A stretch of 7,599 nt of DNA. It comes from an uncultured Dietzia sp. Lineage in GTDB: Bacteria; Actinomycetota; Actinomycetes; Mycobacteriales; Mycobacteriaceae. The position numbers were made by a program, and so were the translations under genes. Location: assembly GCA_946570335.1 (NCBI GenBank), contig CAMNYG010000050.1, positions 1-7,599 of the forward strand, written 5' to 3'. Below are positions 1 through 6,067 of the stretch, piece by piece (position 1 is the first letter of the stretch; each line of letters opens with the position of its first letter). Under the pieces are notes generated by a model, which was given only the letters and a program-made list of their open reading frames with translations, was not told where the DNA came from and did no database searches.

Positions 1-1024
1 CCGTGGACTCGAGGTCCGCGCGCAACTCGAGGCGGCGTCCCACCATGGCGACCTCGTAGCGGCGAGGGCCGTCGGCGGTGGCCATTGTCAGCGTCCCCTT
101 GGCGCGGTAGGCGCCGGTGGGGGGCGCGGCGATCGCGGCGAGGAAGCGGCGCGGGTGCAGGTGACCGGAGGGAGTGACCGTGACGGCGGTGTAGGAATCG
201 TGCAGGTGGTCGTGGTCGGTGTGCGGGCGGGAGTGGGCATCGCCGACGGGGTCGAGGAGGCTGTCGGGTTCGTCATCCGGCCGCTCGGCGGGTGCCAGTC
301 CCAGCAGTAGTCCGGGGGGCACGGCGGCGCGTACCGCCGGCGCGACCGCGACGCGAGGGGCGTGGGCGCGGATCGTCCGGCGCAGTTCGGCGAACCGCTC
401 GCGGGAGACGAGGTCGCATTTGTTGACGACGACGAGGTCGGCCTCCGCCAGATGCGTGGCCAGTCGCGGGTGGCGCGTCAGGGCGTCGTCGAGGCCTTCG
501 GCGTCCACGACCTGGATCATCCCCGCATGCCGCACGATGTGGCGCGGCACCTCGTGGACCATCCGGGACAGGACTGCCGGTTCGGCCAGTCCGCTGGCCT
601 CGATCACCGCGAGGTCCATCCCCATCTCCGGGTCCGCGAGGGTGGTCAGCGTCTCGGTGAGCTCGCTGGCGTCGACCTCACAGCACACGCAGCCGCCCGG
701 CATCGACACCATGGAGTCGACCTGCCCGGCCACGGCTCCGGCGTCCACGTTGATGTCGCCGAAATCGTTGACGATCGCCGCTATCCGCAGGGCGGCCGCG
801 CCGGAAAGCAGGTGGTTGAGCAGGGTCGTCTTGCCGGCGCCGAGGTACCCGGTCAGGACCAGGACGGGCAGCGGTTCGCCCGGGGAGCGACGGGCTGTGG
901 GCTGCTCGACGTCGGCCGGAGCGGCTTCCGAGGTCGTCCCCGGGGCGCCGGGCACGGGCGCGGGACCGGGCTCCACGTCACGGCCCCGCGCCTGCTCCTG
1001 CGGCTGCTTGTTCAGCGCTTCCAC
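1..1024 (-). CDS. CobW/COG0523-family GTP-binding protein (C-terminus cut by window edge)
   Basis: A G3E-family P-loop GTPase of the CobW/COG0523 (YeiR/ZigA-like) group, cytoplasmic proteins thought to hand metal ions to target proteins. Numbering from the GTG at 1024: Walker [11 protein letters not shown] at residues 58-67, the family metal-binding motif GGCVCC at 110-115, EASGLAEP at 142-149 (the ExSG switch region), and the G4 motif NKCD at 201-204. A His-rich stretch with six histidines lies at 264-275, and the start of the CobW C-terminal domain (YRAKGTL) follows near 305. 341 residues are visible; relatives are about 310-400, so little is missing. The first ~50 residues are Pro/Ala/Glu-rich with no motif, so the start is uncertain. 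GTG 1024 overlaps the hydratase stop and suggests translational coupling; GTG 976 is the main alternative. The metal and client are unknown: neither B12-synthesis genes nor an obvious Zur site is seen nearby. Confidence 0.9.
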   Translation of the reverse strand, partial: MEALNKQPQEQARGRDVEPGPAPVPGAPGTTSEAAPADVEQPTARRSPGEPLPVLVLTGYLGAGKTTLLNHLLSGAAALRIAAIVNDFGDINVDAGAVAGQVDSMVSMPGGCVCCEVDASELTETLTTLADPEMGMDLAVIEASGLAEPAVLSRMVHEVPRHIVRHAGMIQVVDAEGLDDALTRHPRLATHLAEADLVVVNKCDLVSRERFAELRRTIRAHAPRVAVAPAVRAAVPPGLLLGLAPAERPDDEPDSLLDPVGDAHSRPHTDHDHLHDSYTAVTVTPSGHLHPRRFLAAIAAPPTGAYRAKGTLTMATADGPRRYEVAMVGRRLELRADLEST

Positions 1025-1797
1025 TCGGGCTTGCGCTTCTCGGCGAACGCCGCCATGCCCTCGGTCTGATCGTCGGTGGCGAACAGCGCGTAGAAGGCGT
1101 TCTGCTCGGCGAGCAGGCCTTCCTCGAGGGTCGTCTCGAAGGACCGGTTGACGGCCTGCTTGGCGACCACCGCGGCGGTCTTGCTCATGGAGGCGATCGT
1201 GTTTGCGACCTTCATGGTCTCGTCGAGCAGGTCGGCGGCCGGGACGACGCGGGCCACCAGACCGGAGCGCTCGGCCTCCTCGGCGTCCATCTGGCGGCCG
1301 GTCAGGCACAGGTCCATGGCCTTGGCCTTGCCGACGGCGCGGGTGAGGCGCTGCGAGCCGCCCATGCCCGGGATCACGCCGAGGGTGATCTCCGGTTGAC
1401 CGAACTTGGCATTGTCGCCGGCGATGATCATGTCGCACATCATGGCGAGCTCGCAGCCGCCGCCGAGCGCGAACCCGGAGACGGCCGCGATGATCGGGGT
1501 GCGGGCGGCGGTGAGTCGCTTCCAGTCGTGGAAGAAGCGCTCGAGGTAGATACCCGGGTAGGTCTTGTCCTTCATCTCTTTGATGTCAGCGCCGGCCGCG
1601 AAGGCCTTCTCGGAGCCGGTGATGACGATGCAGCCGACGCCGGGATCGGTGTCCAGGCCCTCGACCGCCTCGACGACCTCCTTCTCCATGTCGCTGCTCA
1701 GGGCGTTGAGCGCCTTGGGTCGGTTCAGCGTGATGATCGCGACCCTGTCCTTCTGCTCGACGAGGATGTTCTCGAACTGCTTCTCCGTGACGGACAT
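1012..1797 (-). CDS. echA8: Short-chain enoyl-CoA hydratase (EchA8-like crotonase)
   Basis: Hydrates trans-2-enoyl-CoA to 3-hydroxyacyl-CoA, the second step of fatty-acid beta-oxidation, in the cytoplasm. The 261-residue protein has the usual crotonase length and both catalytic glutamates: Glu116 in [11 protein letters not shown] and Glu136 in FGQPEITLG. The oxyanion-hole and CoA-binding segment [10 protein letters not shown] is at 66-75. The distal [19 protein letters not shown] block is typical of true hydratases rather than of the isomerase or dehalogenase branches. By memory it is very close to M. tuberculosis EchA8, including the SEGMAAF-EKR C-terminus (here [11 protein letters not shown]). 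The ATG at 1797 has GGAG (1804-1807) seven bases upstream. The gap to the arabinosyltransferase is 99 bases; at its 3' end it overlaps the CobW-family gene by 13 bases. A palindrome at 1823-1842 may be its operator. Exact chain-length preference cannot be read from sequence. Confidence 0.95.
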   Translation of the reverse strand: MSVTEKQFENILVEQKDRVAIITLNRPKALNALSSDMEKEVVEAVEGLDTDPGVGCIVITGSEKAFAAGADIKEMKDKTYPGIYLERFFHDWKRLTAARTPIIAAVSGFALGGGCELAMMCDMIIAGDNAKFGQPEITLGVIPGMGGSQRLTRAVGKAKAMDLCLTGRQMDAEEAERSGLVARVVPAADLLDETMKVANTIASMSKTAAVVAKQAVNRSFETTLEEGLLAEQNAFYALFATDDQTEGMAAFAEKRKPEWKR

Positions 1798-1803
1798 GTG
1801 TGT

Positions 1804-1807
1804 CTCC
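1804..1807 (-). promoter_or_regulatory. Ribosome binding site of the enoyl-CoA hydratase
   Basis: GGAG followed by seven bases and ATG at 1797. It supports this ATG as the start and is the clearest Shine-Dalgarno in the window. Confidence 0.7.
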
Positions 1808-1813
1808 AGTCTG

Positions 1814-1843
1814 CGTATGCGGTTACTTGGAAGTCCTTGTAAA
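1814..1843 (-). promoter_or_regulatory. Possible promoter of the hydratase operon
   Basis: Reading the minus strand, TTTACA (1838-1843) resembles a -35 element and is followed after 18 bases by CATACG (1814-1819), a poor -10. The implied transcript would start about ten bases before the ATG, which is tight for the GGAG site. The real promoter may lie elsewhere in the 99-base gap, so this is weak. Confidence 0.25.
1823..1842. promoter_or_regulatory. 20-bp palindrome, candidate repressor operator
   Basis: The pattern TTACnnGGAnnTCCnnGTAA is an inverted repeat with 14 of 20 positions symmetric, centred about 35 bases upstream of the hydratase ATG. Size and symmetry fit a TetR-type dimer site, a regulator class common for beta-oxidation genes in actinobacteria. 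I do not recognise the motif as the published KstR or KstR2 sequence. The assignment as an operator is inference from position and symmetry. Confidence 0.45.
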
Positions 1844-1864
1844 AAGCTCCGGCCACGATGCTAA

Positions 1865-1889
1865 CCCGTCGCCGCTTCCGCGGCCCGGG
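1865..1889 (-). terminator. Hairpin after the arabinosyltransferase stop, possible terminator
   Basis: On the minus strand a GCCGC-GGAA-GCGGC stem-loop is flanked by an outer CCCG/CGGG pairing, eight bases past the TGA at 1897. No U-tract follows, so it could be only a weak or Rho-assisted stop. Confidence 0.35.
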
Positions 1890-1896
1890 ATTGTTC

Positions 1897-4800
1897 TCAC
1901 CGTGCGAGGGGTCCTCCGTTCCACAGCCCCGACCGTACGGCCTCGCCGTGCTCGACGGTCGCCGGCGCGGCCTCGGGCACGAGCGGGGTGTACCGGACGA
2001 GCGAGCCCCAGTCGCGGTCCCAGTCGTGCTCGAGGTAGGTGGGGACGGTCTCGCCCTCCAGGAGCAGCTCGATGAATCCGAGCGGGCCGCCGCCGGACCA
2101 GTCCTGCCAGGTGTTGGTGGAGCTCACGGCCAGGCCGCGGTCGGGCAGGACGCGATACTCGGGCAACTCGTGGATGCCGGCGAACTCGTCGAACGGGCGC
2201 AGGCACGGCACGTGGAAGGCCACGGCCCAGTCGGGCAGCACCGGCGCGGTGTCGCCGACGAGGTCCTGCATGGTCACCAGCTGCGGCATGCGCGGCGGGG
2301 TGAACGCGATCCACCGCTCGGGATCCGGGTCGACGTCACGCACGACCAGCCGGATCGCGGTGACGTCCGAGGGAAGCGTGTCCATCGGCACGCGCAGGTT
2401 CCGCCAGGCCGGGGCGGGCCCGATATCCACCGGCAGGACCGATCCCGCGGCCTGGAACGGCTCGGAGCCGGTCGCGTACTCCACGACGAGCGCGTCGCGG
2501 GCGAAGGTCCCGGCGACCGCGATCGTGATGAGCGGGCTCTCCCGGTCCTGCGTGGGCAGCGGGTACCAGTCGGTGATGGTCTCGGCGCTCAGCTGCGCGC
2601 CGGTCTGGTGGCTGCCGAGCACGGGTACCTGCTGCGGGTCGAGCCCGAACGGGAGCACGGCGTGACTGCCGTTGATCCCCTCGAGCCCCCGCACGCCGCC
2701 CTCGGTGCCGGCGGTGGTGGAGGTCGTGTCGGAGCCCTCGCCGGTGCCGGGCGTGTCGGTGTCCACGGCCTGGGTGGCTGTGAGGTCGGTCGAGATGCCG
2801 TCGGGAGTGAACCCGAAGGACTCTCCCCCGGCCTGGAGCTGGTCCCGAGGGTTGCCGAGGGGCTGCAGCAGACCGGCGTTGGCGTCGGGTTCTGTCAGGA
2901 CCGCGTCGGCGATGCCACACGGCTTGCCCGCGAGTGCGTTGAGGTTCTGCAGGCCGACCGAGTAGGCGGGGTACTGGTTGCGCACCGCGGCGGCCATCGA
3001 GGCGACGATGATGACGACGACGAGGCCTGCCGCCACGCCGAGCGGCGCCTGCGAGATGTCCCGCGCCAATCGGAACACGGGCCCCCGGTCGCGGCCCTGT
3101 TTCTCGGGCCCGGACGGTGTCATGAACGGCTCGCGATAGTGCAGGAACAAGGCGAAGAGCAGTGTCAGGAGCATCAGCCCCTGGAACACCGACGTCAGGG
3201 GGATCCCGGCGATGGAGGGCTGGGTGCCGCCCCACGGGATGCCGTAGATGGAGATGTACCACCAGCCGTTGGTGGAGGTGAAGCTCAGCGCCAGGACGAA
3301 GAACACCGCGGCCAGGAACAGCATGCGGTTGCGCAGCGACCTGGTGGCGATCGGCAGAACGGCCATGGTGGCCAGGGCCGCCAACGCGGCCCCGATGGTG
3401 GCGAACGCGCCGAAGTGGTGGGTCCACTTGGTGGGGTTGAACGCCATGAACGCGATCGAGATGACGGCCATGCCGACGATGCGCCGGGCCGGGCCCACCG
3501 CGACCCCGGGGATCCGCCCCTTGCGGAACAGGATGGCTGCGCAGGTGATGAGCGACAGGAACATCGCCAGCACCCCGAAGCGCCGTGCCAGAGAGCCGTC
3601 CGGCGTGGGGTTCATGAGCCATTCGTAGCGCCACACCTCCTCGTACCAGCTGCCACTGGGGCCGACCTCGCCGAGCAGTGTGGACGACTGGAGCGTGGTG
3701 ACCAGGGGCTGGTCGAGGAAGATCAGATGGAGGATGCCGAGCCCGGCCGCGAGCAGCGGCGCGATGGTGGGGATCCAGCCGTCGCGCCTGGCCCGGCGGA
3801 TGATGAGCAGCAGCAGCGGCCGCGAGGCGGCGATGATCACCGCGATGCAGAACGTGCCGGTCGGCGCCGCGGACAGGGTGAGTCCGCCGAAGATGAATCC
3901 GACCGCGGCCGGGAGAAGGCGCCCGGTGGCCAGCGCCCTTTCGATCGAGACCCAGGTGGCGAGGACGCCGAACGCGATGATCGGTTCGGGGCGCAGACCG
4001 TTGTTGTAGGTCAGCCAGAAGGCGAGGAAGACCGCGGCCGTGCTCCACCGCACCGCGGCGGCGCGGCGGGCGGCGATGCCCAGTCGCGGGATGACCTCAC
4101 GGGACAGCAGCATCCAGGAGGCGATGCCCAGCAGTAGCGCCGGCAGCCGCAGCCACACGCTGCCGAGCGTGAACGTGCTTATCGCCGTATAGAGGTAGTA
4201 CGGCATACCGAACGGAGCGTATGGGGCGCCGTAGTAGCGGAACACCTCGGGCATGTAGCCACTGGAGACGGCGGCACGTGCCTCGGTGAGGATGTAGCCG
4301 TCGTCCGCGGTGTTGGCGCCGATGATGTGCCACACGAGCAGGGTCGCGATGACCAGCAGGTCCAGTGGCCGCGGCTTCCACCACCCCTTCGGCAAGATGC
4401 GACGGCCGACGCGACCATCCCGGAGGTCGAGTCGGTGCAGAGCCACCAGCGACACGAGGATCGCGAGGATGCCCACCACGATCGCGATCTGCTTTATGGC
4501 GGTGGCCTGGGTCGTATAGCGGGAGTCGACGGTGATGTCGACGCCCAGCCCGTCCGGGGCCGCGCCCTGCAGGTCGGTGAACACTCCGACCACCTGCGGA
4601 CGAAGGTCCTCGTCGATCCGTCCCCCGACGCCCCGGCCGTCGACATCGAGTCCCAGGAACTCCGCGCCGATCGACCCGGAGTCCGCGGTCACACGGATCG
4701 TGGAGCAGGCACCGGGGGCGGCCACGGCGTCGGCGGGGGCGGAGGCGATGAGCGCGTTGCGGCTGCGCACTTCCACGTTCGGTCCCGCCACGGAGACCAT

Positions 4801-5139
4801 GAGTCCGCGTGCGCCCGCTTCCTCGCCGGCCTGACGCGGAGCGGTCGAGACCAGTACCCCGTCTTCACGCCCCTGGTCTCGCAGCTCCTGCACCGCCGTA
4901 CACGGAACATCCACGGTGATGTCGAGTGGGTAGTAGGCGACCAGTGGCGCCGTGACCGGGTCAAGGGTCCCGCCCTCGGGCCAGCTGATGGTGGAGGTGG
5001 TCTGAGTGACAGGGAGCAGCGGCACGACGATCGCCAGAATGATCCCGATGAGTCCACTGACCGCCGCGATGACCCCCCAGCGGGGTCCGGTCTGGGATTT
5101 CTCCGGCACGTTGCGGACCTCGCTGGCAGTCGATGTCAT
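1897..5139 (-). CDS. emb: Emb-family arabinosyltransferase (arabinogalactan/LAM arabinan synthesis)
   Basis: A GT-C membrane enzyme that moves arabinofuranose from decaprenyl-phospho-arabinose to growing arabinan outside the membrane; the Emb family contains the ethambutol targets. From ATG 5139 it has 1080 residues (M. tuberculosis EmbA/B/C are about 1,100). Order: N-terminal membrane helix (~23-44), soluble Arabino_trans_N-like domain (to ~210), and a multi-helix core. The core carries the catalytic loop NTADDGY, with Asp279 and Asp280, then the APFG segment, NNGLRPEPIIAFG (~379-391) and NPTKWTHHFG. NGWWYISIYGIPW follows at ~624-636, and after the last helix (~700-719) a carbohydrate-binding ArabT_C-like region with GINGSHAVLPFGLDP, PTYLEHDWDRDWG and RYTPL. 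TTG 5169 would add ten residues but has no ribosome site. AftA and a second emb gene are absent nearby, so the EmbA/B/C type is undecided; several C-terminal stretches recall EmbC. Confidence 0.95.
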   Translation of the reverse strand: MTSTASEVRNVPEKSQTGPRWGVIAAVSGLIGIILAIVVPLLPVTQTTSTISWPEGGTLDPVTAPLVAYYPLDITVDVPCTAVQELRDQGREDGVLVSTAPRQAGEEAGARGLMVSVAGPNVEVRSRNALIASAPADAVAAPGACSTIRVTADSGSIGAEFLGLDVDGRGVGGRIDEDLRPQVVGVFTDLQGAAPDGLGVDITVDSRYTTQATAIKQIAIVVGILAILVSLVALHRLDLRDGRVGRRILPKGWWKPRPLDLLVIATLLVWHIIGANTADDGYILTEARAAVSSGYMPEVFRYYGAPYAPFGMPYYLYTAISTFTLGSVWLRLPALLLGIASWMLLSREVIPRLGIAARRAAAVRWSTAAVFLAFWLTYNNGLRPEPIIAFGVLATWVSIERALATGRLLPAAVGFIFGGLTLSAAPTGTFCIAVIIAASRPLLLLIIRRARRDGWIPTIAPLLAAGLGILHLIFLDQPLVTTLQSSTLLGEVGPSGSWYEEVWRYEWLMNPTPDGSLARRFGVLAMFLSLITCAAILFRKGRIPGVAVGPARRIVGMAVISIAFMAFNPTKWTHHFGAFATIGAALAALATMAVLPIATRSLRNRMLFLAAVFFVLALSFTSTNGWWYISIYGIPWGGTQPSIAGIPLTSVFQGLMLLTLLFALFLHYREPFMTPSGPEKQGRDRGPVFRLARDISQAPLGVAAGLVVVIIVASMAAAVRNQYPAYSVGLQNLNALAGKPCGIADAVLTEPDANAGLLQPLGNPRDQLQAGGESFGFTPDGISTDLTATQAVDTDTPGTGEGSDTTSTTAGTEGGVRGLEGINGSHAVLPFGLDPQQVPVLGSHQTGAQLSAETITDWYPLPTQDRESPLITIAVAGTFARDALVVEYATGSEPFQAAGSVLPVDIGPAPAWRNLRVPMDTLPSDVTAIRLVVRDVDPDPERWIAFTPPRMPQLVTMQDLVGDTAPVLPDWAVAFHVPCLRPFDEFAGIHELPEYRVLPDRGLAVSSTNTWQDWSGGGPLGFIELLLEGETVPTYLEHDWDRDWGSLVRYTPLVPEAAPATVEHGEAVRSGLWNGGPLAR

Positions 5140-5148
5140 GGCGTCCAC

Positions 5149-5177
5149 GCTATAACGACGGTGTGACAAACCCGGAA
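5149..5177 (-). promoter_or_regulatory. Possible leaderless promoter of the arabinosyltransferase gene
   Basis: On the minus strand TATAGC (5149-5154) is a plausible -10, with TTCCGG (5172-5177) 17 bases upstream as a weak -35. The expected start, about seven bases past the -10, falls within a few bases of the ATG at 5139. No Shine-Dalgarno precedes that ATG. Leaderless mRNAs are common in mycobacteria. Confidence 0.4.
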
Positions 5178-5239
5178 CCGATGCCGCCCATGCGACTGGG
5201 CCGGCCCGCGCCCGGCCGCTTCCTGTCGTCGAAATGACG

Positions 5240-5271
5240 AACGCGCCGAAGGGATGTCCCTCCGACGCGCT
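5240..5271 (-). terminator. Terminator-like hairpin after tRNA-Phe
   Basis: Nine bases past the tRNA-Phe 3' end the minus-strand RNA folds into a 14-bp stem with a four-base loop. Three of the pairs are G-U on the minus strand but would be A-C mismatches on the plus strand, so the structure is made for the minus transcript. The tail (CGTCATTTCG) is only modestly U-rich. Confidence 0.6.
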
Positions 5272-5280
5272 GCGATGTTG

Positions 5281-5354
5281 TGGCCAGGGCCGGGATCGAA
5301 CCGGCGACCTTCCGCTTTTCAGGCGGACGCTCGTACCAACTGAGCTACCTGGCC
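5281..5354 (-). tRNA. tRNA-Phe(GAA)
   Basis: A full cloverleaf of 74 bases: acceptor GGCCAGG/CCTGGCC, D-stem GCTC/GAGC, anticodon stem TCCGC/GCGGA with loop CTGAAAA (anticodon GAA at 5318-5320), T-arm GCCGG-TTCGATC-CCGGC, discriminator A. CCA is not encoded (A is followed by CAA). It lies downstream of tRNA-Asp on the same strand, separated almost only by a hairpin. Confidence 0.97.
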
Positions 5355-5361
5355 CTAAGAC

Positions 5362-5396
5362 GACCGGCGCATCCGGTGAAACCGAATGCGCCGGTC
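5362..5396 (-). other. 16-bp hairpin filling the tRNA-Asp / tRNA-Phe spacer
   Basis: On the minus strand the arms GACCGGCGCAT and ATGCGCCGGTC pair perfectly (11 bp). A T-G wobble and CGGT/ACCG then continue the stem to 16 bp around a TTC triloop. It starts five bases after the tRNA-Asp CCA and ends seven bases before tRNA-Phe. On the plus strand the wobble would be a C-A mismatch, pointing to function in the minus-strand RNA. It may be a processing site for the dicistronic precursor or an attenuator; the tail GTCTTAG has no U-run. Confidence 0.6.
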
Positions 5397-5401
5397 ATCT
5401 C

Positions 5402-5478
5402 TGGCGACCCTGACGGGACTTGAACCCGCGACCTCCGCCGTGACAGGGCGGCGCGCTAACCAACTGCGCCACAGGGCC
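5402..5478 (-). tRNA. tRNA-Asp(GUC), with encoded CCA
   Basis: Acceptor GGCCCTG/CAGGGTC (one G-U), D-stem GCGC/GCGC, anticodon stem CCGCC/GGCGG with loop CTGTCAC (anticodon GTC at 5442-5444), T-arm GCGGG-TTCAAGT-CCCGT, discriminator G at 5405 and a genomic CCA at 5402-5404. The mature part without CCA is 74 bases. It is first in a two-tRNA unit with tRNA-Phe. Confidence 0.97.
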
Positions 5479-5511
5479 TTGCACTTCGCTGTGCTGTTCG
5501 CACGAGAAAGA

Positions 5512-5541
5512 ACATTAGTGGACGCGATGCAGATAACGCAA
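5512..5541 (-). promoter_or_regulatory. Probable promoter of the tRNA-Asp/tRNA-Phe unit
   Basis: On the minus strand TTGCGT (5536-5541) and TAATGT (5512-5517) are spaced by 18 bases. The start expected near 5505 would give a leader of about 27 bases before tRNA-Asp. This fits the actinobacterial TTGnnn / TAnnnT pattern, and the segment is locally AT-richer than its surroundings. Confidence 0.5.
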
Positions 5542-5665
5542 ATCAACGACCACCAGGTCGACTAAGCACTGTTCAGGTGCACTTTTGTGAAGCACAGTCC
5601 CCCGCTCCCCCGCCTCGCGACGCAGACCCCCCGGCCCGCCGACCGGACCGGTGCGCCTCACCCAT

Positions 5666-5696
5666 CCATTCCAGCCCTCGCACCATTCCAGCCCTC
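5666..5696. repeat. Two-copy tandem repeat, period 17
   Basis: The 14-base sequence CCATTCCAGCCCTC occurs at 5666-5679 and 5683-5696, separated by three bases. A partial third match (GCCCTCAC) follows at 5713-5720. Confidence 0.75.
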
Positions 5697-5752
5697 ACGA
5701 CACCCTCCGCCCGGCCCTCACACCCCGGCGCTCCGCACCCGAAGCCTGGGCG

Positions 5753-5791
5753 GACGTCACAACCATCCTGCCGCTAAGGACGACGTCACAA
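5753..5791. repeat. Direct repeat GACGTCACAA, 29 bases apart
   Basis: Exact copies at 5753-5762 and 5782-5791, each containing the palindrome GACGTC. The 29-base spacing is close to three helical turns, as seen for paired protein-binding sites. There is no gene beside them to assign a role. Confidence 0.6.
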
Positions 5792-5804
5792 ACGCACGCC
5801 ACGA

Positions 5805-5842
5805 TGAACTCCCGCACCCGCCAAAGTGCGGGCGGGAGTTCA
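5805..5842. other. Long hairpin in the gene-free segment
   Basis: TGAACTCCCGC (5805-5815) pairs perfectly with GCGGGAGTTCA (5832-5842). A two-base bulge and an inner CCGC/GCGG stem close a six-base loop. Neither strand has a U-run after it, so it is not a clear terminator. Confidence 0.6.
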
Positions 5843-5921
5843 CGGAGAAGAGCGGATACCCGTGGACCGTGCAGGCGCGCTAGCGGATGCCGGGGCGGGA
5901 GTGGGCGACCGGACGCACACG

Positions 5922-6005
5922 AGCCCGAACGAGCCCCGCTCGTCTCACAACGGCCCCCGCGCAGCTCACATCGACCCCCGAGCGGCGTATGGCGAGCCTC
6001 GCGCG
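5922..6005 (+). repeat. Degenerate 21-bp tandem repeat, four units
   Basis: Units begin at 5922, 5943, 5964 and 5985, with a decayed fifth from 6006. Read on the plus strand in one frame they give SPNEPRS, SHNGPRA, AHIDPRA and AYGEPRA, with Pro-Arg invariant at positions 5 and 6. That frame runs from GTG 5826 to the stop at 6054-6056 (76 residues). It has no ribosome site and ends inside the tRNA-Glu terminator, so the protein is doubtful although the repeat is visible. Confidence 0.55.
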
Positions 6006-6033
6006 GCGCACGGCCTCGGCCCGGGAAACAGAA

Positions 6034-6067
6034 AGTCCCGGCCACCACGACTGTGATGACCGGGACT
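6034..6067 (-). terminator. Intrinsic terminator of tRNA-Glu
   Basis: On the minus strand AGTCCCGG and CCGGGACT enclose TCATCAC/GTGGTGG and an AGTC tetraloop: a 15-bp stem with two G-U pairs, followed directly by TTTCTGTTTC. It starts 11 bases past the tRNA-Glu 3' end. The G-U pairs would be mismatches on the other strand. This is the best terminator in the window. Confidence 0.82.

Noticed and set aside
219..1151. Plus-strand open frames opposite the CobW-family gene
   Set aside because: Low-complexity Arg/Ser/Ala translations antisense to a protein with all the GTPase motifs.
2336..4048. Minus-strand open frame of 570 codons overlapping the arabinosyltransferase in another frame
   Set aside because: His/Arg/Pro-rich shadow of the real gene with no recognisable domain or ribosome site.
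1858..4137. Long open plus-strand frame (759 codons) opposite the arabinosyltransferase
   Set aside because: It lies fully antisense to a clear Emb protein, and its translation is Gly/Asp/Arg-rich without domains. This is the expected shadow frame in very GC-rich coding DNA.
5199..5217. GGCCGG/CCGGCC inverted repeat upstream of the arabinosyltransferase
   Set aside because: A six-bp GC-only stem is expected by chance in DNA this GC-rich, and neither a U-tract nor an operator context supports it.
5577..5883. Overlapping Pro-rich plus-strand frames between the tRNA-Asp and tRNA-Glu genes
   Set aside because: They have no ribosome site, composition driven by C-runs, and several frames are open at once. 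No similarity to a known protein is visible.
5666..6005. CRISPR-like array
   Set aside because: The repeats are too short, degenerate or directly adjacent, lack regular unique spacers, and no cas gene is present.
5695..6048. 117-codon minus-strand frame downstream of tRNA-Glu
   Set aside because: It starts inside the tRNA-Glu terminator hairpin, lacks a ribosome site and is Arg/Gly-rich with no motif.
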